Below, in pieces: positions 8,555 through 17,277 of a stretch of 64,000 bases of DNA (positions are counted from its first letter, which is position 1; every line of letters begins with the position of its first letter). The notes beneath the pieces were generated by a model. The model worked only from the letters and a program-made list of their open reading frames with translations, did no database searches and had not been told where the DNA came from. Made by a program: the position numbers and the translations under genes. Source of the stretch: an uncultured Proteiniphilum sp. (GTDB taxonomy: Bacteria; Bacteroidota; Bacteroidia; Bacteroidales; Dysgonomonadaceae); contig NZ_CALNAT010000002.1 of assembly GCF_937873925.1 (NCBI RefSeq), positions 12,204-76,203 of the forward strand, read 5' to 3'.

Positions 8555-10195
8555 TCATAGAGTACCCAGTCTGAGGTATTGCTGATAGAGTCGGTTATAG
8601 AGCGCATGCGCCTTTTCATCGGGCCGGTATATTCTACTGATCCCGCTCTCCATCTTATGCTGGGCATCTTCCACCCTTGCGAATATTCCTGCGGCAGTGG
8701 CAGTGCACATGGCTGCACCCAACGCTCCCGCCTGTTCTGTCTGCGCCACCTTGATGGGTAACCCCATCACATTGGAGAGCGTCTGCATCACATAAGGCGA
8801 CTTTTGGGAGATTCCCCCTACACTCACATTATCCACCAGTTCCAGCCCTTCTTTTTTATAGTGTTCATAGATCGCTTTGGAACCGAATGCGGTAGCCTCC
8901 ACGAGACTTTTGAAGATCTCGGGAGCAGTAGTACCCAAGGTAATTCCCGAGATGATCCCTTTCTTTGCAGGATCCGGGTTGGGGGTACGTCTTCCGTTCA
9001 GAAAGTCAAGGGATACAAGGGAAAATTCATCCGTTGGTATGAGTGCCGCCTTTTCGGAAAGTACACTTAACATCCTCTCCATTATCTGATTTCTTCGTTG
9101 CTGATCTGTAGCAAACTCCTCCAGCGTCCACCCCAGAAGGTTCCGGAACCAGGCATAGACGTCCCCGAAAGCAGACTGTCCCGCCTCTATACCTATCATG
9201 CCGGGGAGCACCGACCCGTCTACCTGACCGCTGATACCCTCAATCTTTTTATTACCGGTCATATTACGCGGAACAACCATAATATCGCAGGTGGAGGTAC
9301 CTACTATCTTTACCATGGTCCCCGGCTTGACGCCCGCGCCAATGGCTGCGGCATGTGCATCTATGATGCCTGTGGAAACAATCACATTGGTAGAAAGCCC
9401 CAGCTTGTTGGCCCACTCCGGTGTGAGAGAGCCCTCCACTCTGTCGTTTGTAAAGGTTTCATTCATCAGATGATTCCTAATACTTCCCAGTTGAGGATCG
9501 AACTGAGACAAAAAATCGCGTGAAGGATATCCCCCCCATTCTTCTGCCCACATACATTTATGGCCCGCGGCACATCTGCTCCTTTTCACCTCTTCCGGTT
9601 TCAATACCCCAGTCAGTAGCGCCGGAATCCAGTCGCACAGTTCAATGACTGCATACGCCTCCTCACGGATTTGATCGTTACGCAGCAGATGCAAAGTTTT
9701 AGCCCAAAACCACTCAGGAGAGTAGTTGCCTCCCGAGAATACTGTGTAATCCACTTCTCCGCGGTGTGACAAGGCATTGATCTCATCCGCTTCCTTAATA
9801 GCAGTGTGATCTTTCCAGAGCACAAACATGGCATCGGGATTATCCGCATACTGCGGAAGAAGAGCCAGAGGAGCGCCCTCGCTGTCGGTCATACAAACCG
9901 TACTCGAAGTAGTATCACACCCTATGGCAACTATATTATTTATTGAATTGGGGGGTAACTTGGCCAGAAGTCCACGAATCACTTCCTGCAGCGACTCAAT
10001 ATAGTCGAGCGGATGCTGCCTGTATTTATTTTGTGAGTTATCGCAATAATGTCTCTTTCCCCATCTTCTGTAACAGGAAGTAGTCACAGTAAGCTCTTCA
10101 CCGGTATCAGTATCGACGGCCAATGCTCTGCAGGAGTCGGTACCGAAATCAATTCCAATGACCAGATTTCCATTGTTTTTCTTGTTGTAAGGCAT
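8555..10195 (-). CDS. araB: Ribulokinase, AraB type (FGGY carbohydrate kinase)
   Basis: ATP-dependent phosphorylation of L-ribulose or a related ketopentose. The 546 residues match AraB length. The N-terminal ATPase block is IGIDFGTDSCRALAVD, followed by HPLDYIESL, the AraB-type block NPDAMFVLWKDHTA, CDWIPALLTG, a conserved GTSTCDIM, GISGQVDGSVLPG and EAGQSAFGDVYAWF, and the FGGY signature region VDNVSVGGISQKSPYVMQ. It is the first gene of the minus-strand operon, is intact, and carries the promoter and two palindromic sites upstream (10293-10367). The araA and araD partners expected in an arabinose pathway are not in the window, so the true substrate may be another pentulose made from a pentitol. 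Confidence 0.93.
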   Translation of the reverse strand: MPYNKKNNGNLVIGIDFGTDSCRALAVDTDTGEELTVTTSCYRRWGKRHYCDNSQNKYRQHPLDYIESLQEVIRGLLAKLPPNSINNIVAIGCDTTSSTVCMTDSEGAPLALLPQYADNPDAMFVLWKDHTAIKEADEINALSHRGEVDYTVFSGGNYSPEWFWAKTLHLLRNDQIREEAYAVIELCDWIPALLTGVLKPEEVKRSRCAAGHKCMWAEEWGGYPSRDFLSQFDPQLGSIRNHLMNETFTNDRVEGSLTPEWANKLGLSTNVIVSTGIIDAHAAAIGAGVKPGTMVKIVGTSTCDIMVVPRNMTGNKKIEGISGQVDGSVLPGMIGIEAGQSAFGDVYAWFRNLLGWTLEEFATDQQRRNQIMERMLSVLSEKAALIPTDEFSLVSLDFLNGRRTPNPDPAKKGIISGITLGTTAPEIFKSLVEATAFGSKAIYEHYKKEGLELVDNVSVGGISQKSPYVMQTLSNVMGLPIKVAQTEQAGALGAAMCTATAAGIFARVEDAQHKMESGISRIYRPDEKAHALYNRLYQQYLRLGTL

Positions 10196-10292
10196 TTTCT
10201 GAAACTCTTTTATTAAATCCTCATCGAAGAGGTTATTATTTCTTAATAGGCATCACGGATAGTAAATAATTCGGAATGTAAATGAATCAAAA

Positions 10293-10306
10293 TCGAAACG
10301 TTTCGA
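10293..10306. promoter_or_regulatory. Operator candidate: perfect palindrome
   Basis: TCGAAACGTTTCGA is a perfect 14-bp palindrome, 13 bp downstream of the araB -7 box (10320-10327), so a bound repressor would block the transcription start. A related half site recurs at 10354. The divergent DeoR-type regulator at 10478 is the obvious candidate binder; this is inference. Confidence 0.6.
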
Positions 10307-10319
10307 ATTATATTAGATG

Positions 10320-10327
10320 CAAATATA
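10320..10327 (-). promoter_or_regulatory. -7 promoter box of the araB operon
   Basis: Reads TATATTTG on the minus strand, matching the Bacteroidota consensus TAnnTTTG. It implies a leader of about 115 nt before the araB ATG at 10195 and is bracketed by the two palindromic sites. Confidence 0.55.
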
Positions 10328-10353
10328 CACCATATATCTATTAAAAGAAATTA

Positions 10354-10367
10354 TTCGAAACATTTTA
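10354..10367. promoter_or_regulatory. Second, degenerate operator copy
   Basis: TTCGAAACATTTTA shares the TCGAAAC half with the palindrome at 10293, while its right half has decayed. The 61-bp centre spacing is about six helical turns, and the site covers the -33 area of the araB promoter. Confidence 0.4.
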
Positions 10368-10457
10368 GTAAAATATCTTGTTAATTAATATTAATTAGTT
10401 CAACTATGAAATAGTTTAGCTATCATAATAAAGAAATTGAAAGTTGTATTTTTTTAT

Positions 10458-10465
10458 TAACTTTG
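10458..10465 (+). promoter_or_regulatory. -7 promoter box of the DeoR regulator
   Basis: Reads TAACTTTG (TAnnTTTG). A TTG codon at 10463 in frame with the regulator lies inside this box, so translation cannot begin there on this transcript. That favours ATG 10478, which then has a very short leader. Confidence 0.6.
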
Positions 10466-10477
10466 AAAAAAAAAGCG

Positions 10478-11242
10478 ATGTTGAGTATTGCAGAGAGACA
10501 TAAAAGAATCATGGAAACCCTTAATAAAGATGGATTTGTCACCGTGGAGAATCTATCCAGGTTGCTGGATGTGACATCTGTCACCATTCGCAAAGATCTG
10601 AGTTATCTGGAGAAAAAAGGGCTTCTTTACAGGACGCACGGCAGTGCGAGCCCTATCAGCCCTCATATTTCAGAAAGGAATGTGGTAGAAAAAGAGAAAC
10701 TGAATATAGACGAAAAGAAACGAATCGGAATTGCTGCTGCGAAATTGATCGAGGAGAACGACTCCATTATTCTCAATTCCGGCTCTACCATTTGTGAATT
10801 TGCTAAAAATATAACTCCACAGAGTTCTCTTACTGTGGTCACCTCGTCGGTGACAGCTACCCAAATACTGAGTGAAACGGAGAAGGTGAACCTGTTTCTG
10901 CTGGGAGGAAACTTCAGGAAACGATCTATGTCAGTGATAGGCAATTCCTCCATCAGTTTCCTCTCCAACATCACCTGCTCCAAATGTTTTCTAGGCGTAG
11001 ACGGTATCGATGCCGAGTTTGGTATCACAACCTCTAACATTGAGGAAGCTGAATTAAACAAGAAGATGATGGACGTTTCCATCAGAACAATCATTTTATG
11101 CGATTCGTCGAAGTTTAGGAAAAAAGGATTCGTAAAGATCTGTGACATTGACAAGGTGGATATTATCGTAACGGACAGCGGCATCTCCGACTCAATGAAA
11201 AACCTCCTGAAAGAAAGAGGAATAGAACTGATCATTGCGTAA
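10478..11242 (+). CDS. DeoR-family transcriptional regulator
   Basis: Probable repressor of the divergent sugar operon, released by a phosphorylated sugar. The N-terminal winged helix starts LSIAERHKRIMETLNKDG and has VTIRKDLSYLEKKGLLYRTH as recognition helix and wing. The C-terminal DeoR sensor domain (about residues 75-235) includes ILNSGSTICEFAK and FLGVDGID, normal for the family; total 254 residues. The start at ATG 10478 was chosen because the earlier in-frame TTG lies within the -7 box. It shares a 280-bp divergent promoter region with araB containing the TCGAAAC palindromes. Intact, although four target genes are damaged. Confidence 0.93.
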   Translation: MLSIAERHKRIMETLNKDGFVTVENLSRLLDVTSVTIRKDLSYLEKKGLLYRTHGSASPISPHISERNVVEKEKLNIDEKKRIGIAAAKLIEENDSIILNSGSTICEFAKNITPQSSLTVVTSSVTATQILSETEKVNLFLLGGNFRKRSMSVIGNSSISFLSNITCSKCFLGVDGIDAEFGITTSNIEEAELNKKMMDVSIRTIILCDSSKFRKKGFVKICDIDKVDIIVTDSGISDSMKNLLKERGIELIIA

Positions 11243-11386
11243 CAACTCATTACTGTCAATTCTCTTCGGGAAACAGCAACATCAATTTTTCCGACTTTAT
11301 TCCGACACTACCTTCAAAGTAAAGAGACAGCAACTCTCAACAAAAAATTTTATCATTATTGGGAAATGATGAATAACAACATTTTG

Positions 11387-11394
11387 TACCTTTG
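11387..11394 (+). promoter_or_regulatory. -7 promoter box of the alkaline phosphatase gene
   Basis: Reads TACCTTTG, with the start codon at 11428 about 33 bp further on. An in-frame TTG at 11392 lies inside the box and is excluded as a start. Confidence 0.55.
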
Positions 11395-11427
11395 GGCATT
11401 TATCAAAATTTAAATTCAAGTGTTTCA

Positions 11428-13056
11428 ATGAAAAAATTAAAATTTATCTTCTTTTTGCTCCTTGCTTCTGTGACCCTTATTGCACAGGAAGTGAGGCCTG
11501 TAAAAAATGTGATCATGATGATCCCCGACGGTACTTCCGTAGGGGTCTACTCCGCCGCGCGCTGGCTCAAGTTCTACAACGACATGGGAAATGAACTACA
11601 CATAGATCCCTATTTCACCGGAACCGTTACCACCTTTTCATCGAACGCCCCGATCGGTGACTCCGCTCCCACCGGTTCATGCTACGCTACCGGGGTATTA
11701 CAACAAACGGGCAACGTAGCCACTTATCCCGAAGTTTCGGAGAATGACCTGTTCCCCGTAGACGCATCGCGTACGTATCAGCCTGCCGCCACCATCCTTG
11801 AGGCTTCAAAGATCGAAAAAAAGAAGGCGGTGGGGCTGGTAGTCACCTGTGAATTCCCGCACGCCACCCCGGCAGACTTCTCCGCGCATCATTATAAACG
11901 GAGCAACTACAGTGCGCTTGCCTCACAAATAGCTTATCAAAACCTGGATGTGATGTTCGGAGGGGGCAACGGCATCCTTACCGACGACATGATAAATCAT
12001 TTTGCGAACAACGGGACTACGCTCTTACAGAACGACAAAGAGGCGCTGCTCAATTATAACGGTGACGGAAAGGTATGGGCGCTATTCGGCAGCCGTGCCC
12101 TGCCTTACAATATCGACAGAAATCCCGACAAGGTACCCTCGCTCGCGGAAATGACCGAAAAAGCATTACAGATACTGTCGAAGAGCGAGAACGGCTTCTT
12201 TATGATGGTGGAAGGGAGCCAGGTGGACTGGGCGGCCCATGCCAACGATGCAGCCACCATGATCAACGAATTACTCGCTTTTGACGAGGCTGTAGGTAAG
12301 GCGATAGCGTTTGCCGAAAAGGACGGGAACACGGTAGTCGTGATTGCCGCCGACCATGGGAATAGCGGTTTCACTATAGGTACGAAGAATTGTCCGGGAT
12401 ACGACAAACTCTCCATCGAACAGCTCTTCGGCACGGTCTCCAGATACAAGCTAAGCGCCAACGGGCTGGAATCGATATTGGTCAACACGAAACCGGACGA
12501 TATGAAAGCCGTTTTCAAACAATATACCGATATCGATATCACCGATGAAGAACTGGGAACGCTGCTTTCTTCCAAAAATTACAAGGAGGCAGACTACATG
12601 AAGGTCGGCACAAGTGACAACCTGGCCCACAATATCGTAAACATATTGAATTCAAGGACCTGCTTCGGTTTCACAACGGGAGGACACACCGGTGAAGAAG
12701 TGCTTCTCGCCTCTTACCATCCCCAGGGGGACGTGCTCAGGGGAAATGTAAAGAATACTGAATTGAACGAATACCTGCAGAAAGTGACGGGATTGGAAAT
12801 ATCCCTGCAGGAGTTATCCGACCGGATATTCGTGAAACACGATCAGGTCTTCTCAGGGATGAACTATTCCATAGACAAGAAGGATCCGGACTTTCCGGTA
12901 CTCCGGGTAAAAAAAGGGAGGAATACCCTTGAAGTGAAAGCATTCTCATCCGTAGCCCATCTGAACGGGAAACCCTTCGACATAGGATCGGTTACAGTCT
13001 ATATCGATAAGAACGACACCTTCTATCTGCCGGCCGCACTTGCGAAGAAATTATAG
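11428..13056 (+). CDS. Alkaline phosphatase (PhoA-type fold), exported
   Basis: Periplasmic phosphomonoesterase releasing phosphate from organic esters. A cleavable signal (KKLKFIFFLLLASVTLIAQ) is followed by the first metal Asp in MMIPDGTS. The catalytic serine block is GDSAPTGSCYATG, with further metal ligands in VEGSQVDWAAHAND, IAADHGNSGF and TTGGHTGEEV. Length is about 542 residues, normal for the family, which is widespread in Bacteroidota. ATG 11428 gives a proper signal peptide. It stands alone with its own promoter and ends just before the hairpin at 13079. A link to the phosphodiesterase operon upstream, scavenging of phosphorylated polyols, is possible but not shown. Confidence 0.93.
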   Translation: MKKLKFIFFLLLASVTLIAQEVRPVKNVIMMIPDGTSVGVYSAARWLKFYNDMGNELHIDPYFTGTVTTFSSNAPIGDSAPTGSCYATGVLQQTGNVATYPEVSENDLFPVDASRTYQPAATILEASKIEKKKAVGLVVTCEFPHATPADFSAHHYKRSNYSALASQIAYQNLDVMFGGGNGILTDDMINHFANNGTTLLQNDKEALLNYNGDGKVWALFGSRALPYNIDRNPDKVPSLAEMTEKALQILSKSENGFFMMVEGSQVDWAAHANDAATMINELLAFDEAVGKAIAFAEKDGNTVVVIAADHGNSGFTIGTKNCPGYDKLSIEQLFGTVSRYKLSANGLESILVNTKPDDMKAVFKQYTDIDITDEELGTLLSSKNYKEADYMKVGTSDNLAHNIVNILNSRTCFGFTTGGHTGEEVLLASYHPQGDVLRGNVKNTELNEYLQKVTGLEISLQELSDRIFVKHDQVFSGMNYSIDKKDPDFPVLRVKKGRNTLEVKAFSSVAHLNGKPFDIGSVTVYIDKNDTFYLPAALAKKL

Positions 13057-13078
13057 AGCACCTTTGCACCCATGCAAC

Positions 13079-13115
13079 AAAAAAATCCACTTTCCGGGTG
13101 GATTTTTTTGTTTTT
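13079..13115. terminator. Rho-independent terminator, probably bidirectional
   Basis: An A-run, the stem AAATCCAC / GTGGATTT with a seven-base loop, then seven T residues. It lies between the stops of two convergent genes (13056 plus, 13136 minus) and has A and T runs on both sides, so it can serve both. Confidence 0.85.
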
Positions 13116-13135
13116 CATACCGCGAACTCCCGTCA

Positions 13136-13642
13136 TTACTTCTCCTCCTTGAATGCCAGATCACCCTGAAATGAGATCGGTTGCCTGTCCACATCGTTCA
13201 CGTCGAGACGAGCCGATCCGTTTTCCCAGATATCAAAGCGAAAGGTGACGGGACGATCCAGATCACGGATCGTGATCATCACGCTCCAGTTTCCCTTCTT
13301 GTTTCCCTCATTATCCACCTGATACTCAAAATCAGTGCTCGTAAACCGGTATCCCCCTTCACGCGAATCCATGGGCGCACGATAGGCGCGGCCATAATAA
13401 GGCAGATAAGCCTTCACCGTGTCGGGCGATACCCTCACATCATAATAAGGTGAAAGATAAATCGACTTATAACCGGTGGGATAAGCGTATGTGGCTCTAA
13501 ATGTAAAGCCGGACATTTCCACCGCATTCCGTACATCGGCAGCCAGTTTTTCTTTTTCGGCAGCCGTCTGCGTGCTTCCGCAAGCATAAAAGGCCAGAAC
13601 CGAAAGAAGCGCTGCAAATCCAAAAAGTGCTGATTTCTTCAT
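13136..13642 (-). CDS. DUF4251-domain lipoprotein
   Basis: Envelope lipoprotein of unknown function, about 168 residues. The signal ends in AFYACGS, with the Cys as lipidation site. The mature part matches my recollection of DUF4251: MSGFTFRATYAYPTGYKSIY near the N-terminus, VRVSPDTVKAYLPYYGRAY in the middle, and a beta-rich C-terminus. The start at 13642 is preferred because GGAGG lies eight bases before it; an in-frame ATG at 13660 would put that site inside the coding sequence. Transcribed alone and convergent with the phosphatase gene. Confidence 0.85.
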   Translation of the reverse strand: MKKSALFGFAALLSVLAFYACGSTQTAAEKEKLAADVRNAVEMSGFTFRATYAYPTGYKSIYLSPYYDVRVSPDTVKAYLPYYGRAYRAPMDSREGGYRFTSTDFEYQVDNEGNKKGNWSVMITIRDLDRPVTFRFDIWENGSARLDVNDVDRQPISFQGDLAFKEEK

Positions 13643-13746
13643 ATACATATCCTCCTTCATGAATAAGATATTGCGGACCGGCGATCATTATGCTGCCGGC
13701 GAGTAGGTTGTGAACTATATTATAACAGACGAAAAGAGGAAATGTT

Positions 13747-14766
13747 TTACAGCAGAGATCCCATCGAAGGAATAAGATGTGATAAATAGAAAAACAACAT
13801 CCCTGACAACATACCGTATGCCAGATAAATATGGGTTTTTGAGATCGTCTTTGAATAAAAGTAAGCATTCAGGTAGGAGATCAGGGCAATGGAGAGCAGC
13901 AGAAAGAAAAGGGTCTCCTTCCAATAGACAGTCTGAAGCAACAGCAGAAAGACGATCAGAGAGACCACAAACCGCATCAACGACAGAGTGAGCACCTTGT
14001 CACGGGTATAAATCCTGATACTGAAGATCATGTTCGATATAAAAAACAGTCCGGCAAATACTACTCCACTCCACTCCAGAATGGAAAAAGCGGGGATTTC
14101 AGGTATTGAAAAGGAGGCAAAACGGAAAAGCGGCCGTATGAAACCGGGAATATCGTCCAGCAACCAGTAAATGGAAAACAGCGTTATATACACCAGAAAA
14201 ATGCCGAACAACGACGAAACAAACGACCGGAACTGGGGGCCCCGCATCGACCGTTCCCCGCTCCACCACAGAGGTAGCAACACGAGCGCATAGATCTGGA
14301 ATAAGGAAGCCACCGCAATCAGTATAGATGCGCGGAAAGAACAGAGATAGGAGTCCGGTTTCTGATATGACTCCAGAAGGGGGAAGAATGCCAGAAGTAT
14401 AAAAGCAGTGCTGATATAATCTCCCGACATCACCAGAAAGAAGGGATGGAGACTCAACAAAAACAGTGGTGCCGTAAAAGGCAGGTTAGAACGTGAACGG
14501 AGCAGATTGAACCTGCTGTTGACCAGAGACAGGATCCAGGCGATAAGAAAAACGGACAACGTGGAAGCGATCAATGAAACCGGCGGATAGGCAAAGAGAT
14601 GCGCTATCGGTTCCCAGAGATAGTTATCATCATGGGAAGCGATCTGCGGCCGATCCCCTGCATAAAACAGCGCGACCCGCATGGCGGTCATTCCCAAAGC
14701 GGCGAGCATGGGAACAAAACGTCCCTCGACAAAAGTTGTACGAAACGACTTGACAACAAAATGCAT
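13747..14766 (-). CDS. Polytopic inner-membrane protein of unknown function
   Basis: 339 residues with about nine or ten hydrophobic segments, for example APLFLLSLHPFFLVMSGDY and RFVVSLIVFLLLLQTVYW; no catalytic motif stands out. A periplasmic loop after the first helix contains SHDDNYLWEP. It begins 13 bp after the purD stop and is surely co-transcribed with purD. The pairing may reflect conserved gene order rather than shared function. I do not recognise a family with confidence. Confidence 0.8.
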   Translation of the reverse strand: MHFVVKSFRTTFVEGRFVPMLAALGMTAMRVALFYAGDRPQIASHDDNYLWEPIAHLFAYPPVSLIASTLSVFLIAWILSLVNSRFNLLRSRSNLPFTAPLFLLSLHPFFLVMSGDYISTAFILLAFFPLLESYQKPDSYLCSFRASILIAVASLFQIYALVLLPLWWSGERSMRGPQFRSFVSSLFGIFLVYITLFSIYWLLDDIPGFIRPLFRFASFSIPEIPAFSILEWSGVVFAGLFFISNMIFSIRIYTRDKVLTLSLMRFVVSLIVFLLLLQTVYWKETLFFLLLSIALISYLNAYFYSKTISKTHIYLAYGMLSGMLFFYLSHLIPSMGSLL

Positions 14767-14779
14767 GGGTCCCCTTTTG

Positions 14780-16057
14780 TTATTGTGTACGGAGATCGAA
14801 GCCTATATCTTTTCTGAAGTAACTGTTCTCAAACCTGATCTTATCAATATTCCTGTAGGATGTCTCCAATGCTTCGTCCATGCTTTTCCCGTACGAAGTG
14901 ACGGAAAGCACACGCCCTCCCGATGTAACCGTTTCTCCACCGGCATTTACCGTGCCGGCGTGAAAAACGATACTGTCCTGCACATCATTGAGCCCGTCTA
15001 TGGGTTTACCTTTTTCATATGCTCCGGGATATCCGCCGGAGACCATCATCACAGTTACGGCATACCGGTCGTCCGTCTCCAATATTTTTTCATCCAATGT
15101 TTCCGTGGCCACGGCGAGAAACAGTTCCAAAAGATCCGACCGGATCAGCGGCACCACGACTTCCGTCTCCGGATCACCCAAACGGACATTGTACTCAATC
15201 ACTTTCGGTTCACCCTCCACATTGATCAGCCCAATAAAAATAAATCCTTTATAGTCTATCCGTTCCTTTTTCAACCCTTCAACAGTAGGTTCCACAATCC
15301 GGCTACGTACTTTCTCCATAAAGATGTCATCGGCGAAAGAGACGGGCGAAACAGCCCCCATCCCGCCGGTATTCAGGCCGGTATCACCCTCGCCGATCCG
15401 CTTGTAGTCTTTGGCTACCGGCAGGATCTTGTATGATCTCCCGTCTGTCAGTACAAATACCGAGCACTCGATACCCGACAGGAATTCCTCTATCACCACG
15501 CTGTTACTCGCAGCGCCGAATTTCCCGTTGAGCATCTCCCAAAGTGACTGCTTCGCTTCATTCAGGTCGTTTATGATCAACACCCCTTTCCCTGCCGCCA
15601 GCCCGTCCGCTTTCAGCACATAAGGCGAGGGGAGCGAATCGAGGAAAGCATTCCCTTCCATCACATTATCCAGGGTAACTGTCTTGAAACTTGCGGTAGG
15701 GATATTGTAGCCGGCCATAAATCGTTTGGCAAAATCCTTGCTTCCTTCCAGTTGCGCCCCCTTCCCCGACGGCCCGATGACGGCAATATGGCAAATATCT
15801 TCATCTTCATGGAAGTAATCATAGACACCCTCCACCAAAGGAACTTCAGGTCCAACGACGATCATATCAATATCATGGTCCAGCGAAAACCGTTTCATCG
15901 CTTCGAAATCCGTCACCTCGACGGGCACGTTCGTACCTAACAATGCCGTACCGGCATTACCGGGAGCGATATAAAGATTATTCAGGAGTCTGCTCTTTCG
16001 AATTTTCCAGGCCAGCGCATGTTCGCGCCCACCGGAACCAAGAAGAAGGACGTTCAT
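14780..16057 (-). CDS. purD: Phosphoribosylamine-glycine ligase (GAR synthetase)
   Basis: Second step of purine synthesis: ATP-dependent joining of glycine to phosphoribosylamine. The 425 residues match PurD. The N-terminal domain starts VLLLGSGGREHALAWKI, the ATP-grasp part contains YVLKADGLAAGKGV and IEEFLSGIECSVF, and the metal/phosphate region is YNVRLGDPETEVV. No defects are seen. It is followed in operon by the membrane protein at 13747, and a minus-strand promoter box lies at 16094. Confidence 0.97.
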   Translation of the reverse strand: MNVLLLGSGGREHALAWKIRKSRLLNNLYIAPGNAGTALLGTNVPVEVTDFEAMKRFSLDHDIDMIVVGPEVPLVEGVYDYFHEDEDICHIAVIGPSGKGAQLEGSKDFAKRFMAGYNIPTASFKTVTLDNVMEGNAFLDSLPSPYVLKADGLAAGKGVLIINDLNEAKQSLWEMLNGKFGAASNSVVIEEFLSGIECSVFVLTDGRSYKILPVAKDYKRIGEGDTGLNTGGMGAVSPVSFADDIFMEKVRSRIVEPTVEGLKKERIDYKGFIFIGLINVEGEPKVIEYNVRLGDPETEVVVPLIRSDLLELFLAVATETLDEKILETDDRYAVTVMMVSGGYPGAYEKGKPIDGLNDVQDSIVFHAGTVNAGGETVTSGGRVLSVTSYGKSMDEALETSYRNIDKIRFENSYFRKDIGFDLRTQ

Positions 16058-16093
16058 AGTGCCAATGTCATTGAATCATTATTATACAGGATA

Positions 16094-16101
16094 CAAAGCT
16101 A
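16094..16101 (-). promoter_or_regulatory. purD: -7 promoter box of purD
   Basis: Reads TAGCTTTG on the minus strand, about 37 bp before the purD ATG. Confidence 0.5.
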
Positions 16102-16235
16102 CTAAAAAAAATGAAACAGCGATGTAACAGAATTTGAAATTTGAACGCAACCGTTTAGGGGAAATGAGAGCTGGTCCCGAAAGACAAATATTGATTTTGT
16201 TCTACGGCGATAGGGTAAAATCGTGGAGAGGTTGT

Positions 16236-16243
16236 TATCTTTG
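16236..16243 (+). promoter_or_regulatory. -7 promoter box of the FabK-like gene
   Basis: Reads TATCTTTG; the start codon follows 27 bp later. Confidence 0.55.
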
Positions 16244-16270
16244 TAACTTCAAGCGACAAATATTTCAAAC

Positions 16271-17221
16271 ATGAATATAAACCGAATATCGGCCCTTTTT
16301 GGTATTCGCTATCCTATCATCCAGGCAGGAATGGTATGGTGCAGCGGCTGGAAGTTAGCGGCGGCAGTAAGCAATGCCGGGGGACTGGGACTGATTGGAG
16401 CGGGATCCATGCATCCCGACATATTGCGCGGGCATATCCAAAAATGCAAGGCGGCGACCGGGAAGCCTTTCGGGGTGAACATCCCGCTGATGTATCCCCA
16501 GATGGAAGAGATCATGCAGATTGTGCTCGAAGAAAAAGTACCGGTTGTCTTCACTTCGGCCGGTAATCCGAAAACATGGACAACAACACTCAAAGCGGAA
16601 GGAATAAAGGTTGCACATGTGGTGTCAAGCTCCAAATTTGCACTTAAAGCTGCAGAAGCAGGCGTCGACGCCATCGTCGCCGAAGGGTTCGAAGCCGGGG
16701 GGCACAACGGGCGTGAAGAAACCACCACCTTTACACTTATCCCGCAGGTGAGAGAGGCAGTCGATCTGCCGTTGATTGCCGCCGGGGGTATTGCCACCGG
16801 AGAGGCGATGGCTGCCGCGTTTGCGCTGGGCGCCGAAGGGGTGCAGGTGGGCACCCGGTTTGCCCTGACCGAAGAGAGCTCCGCCAGTGAGGCCTTTAAA
16901 CAGCAGTGTATCTCTTTGAATGAGGGAGATACTGTATTATCGCTCAAGAAGGTAAGCCCTACGCGCATGATCAGAAACGAGTTCTACCGACAGGTACAGG
17001 AGATGGAAGACCGGGGCGCTACTCCTGATGAACTGCGCGAACTGCTGGGAAGGGGACGTTCCAAGAGGGGCATCTTCGAGGGTGACCTGTCGGAAGGAGA
17101 ACTGGAGATCGGACAGATCGCTTCACATATAAAGGAGATCATCCCCGCCGGGCAGGTTATCGAAGAAATGATCGGGCAATACAACCAGGCTGTTAAGCAA
17201 CTATCCGTGCAGACATTCTGA
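16271..17221 (+). CDS. FMN-dependent nitronate monooxygenase / FabK-like enoyl-ACP reductase
   Basis: TIM-barrel flavoprotein. The N-terminus (FGIRYPIIQAGMVWCSG), the AEGFEAGGHNG block with the catalytic His, and IAAGGIATGEAMAAAFALGAEGVQVGT are shared by nitronate monooxygenases and FabK, the enoyl-ACP reductase of fatty-acid synthesis. The length of 316 residues fits FabK (about 318) better than fungal-type nitronate monooxygenases. No fatty-acid genes are adjacent, so the assignment between the two is open. A single-gene transcript is likely, with its own promoter and a fresh promoter for the next gene. Confidence 0.88.
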   Translation: MNINRISALFGIRYPIIQAGMVWCSGWKLAAAVSNAGGLGLIGAGSMHPDILRGHIQKCKAATGKPFGVNIPLMYPQMEEIMQIVLEEKVPVVFTSAGNPKTWTTTLKAEGIKVAHVVSSSKFALKAAEAGVDAIVAEGFEAGGHNGREETTTFTLIPQVREAVDLPLIAAGGIATGEAMAAAFALGAEGVQVGTRFALTEESSASEAFKQQCISLNEGDTVLSLKKVSPTRMIRNEFYRQVQEMEDRGATPDELRELLGRGRSKRGIFEGDLSEGELEIGQIASHIKEIIPAGQVIEEMIGQYNQAVKQLSVQTF

Positions 17222-17261
17222 TACGGGATCACTCCCCGTTTCATCTTTAAGTTATTTGCTT

Positions 17262-17269
17262 TATCTTTG
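17262..17269 (+). promoter_or_regulatory. -7 promoter box only 9 bp before a start codon
   Basis: Reads TATCTTTG. With the usual start site a few bases downstream, the messenger would have almost no leader before ATG 17278. Confidence 0.6.
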
Positions 17270-17277
17270 TAGGCAAT

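Noticed and set aside
16309..16968. 219-codon open frame antisense to the FabK-like gene
   Set aside because: A GC-driven shadow of a well conserved flavoprotein gene.
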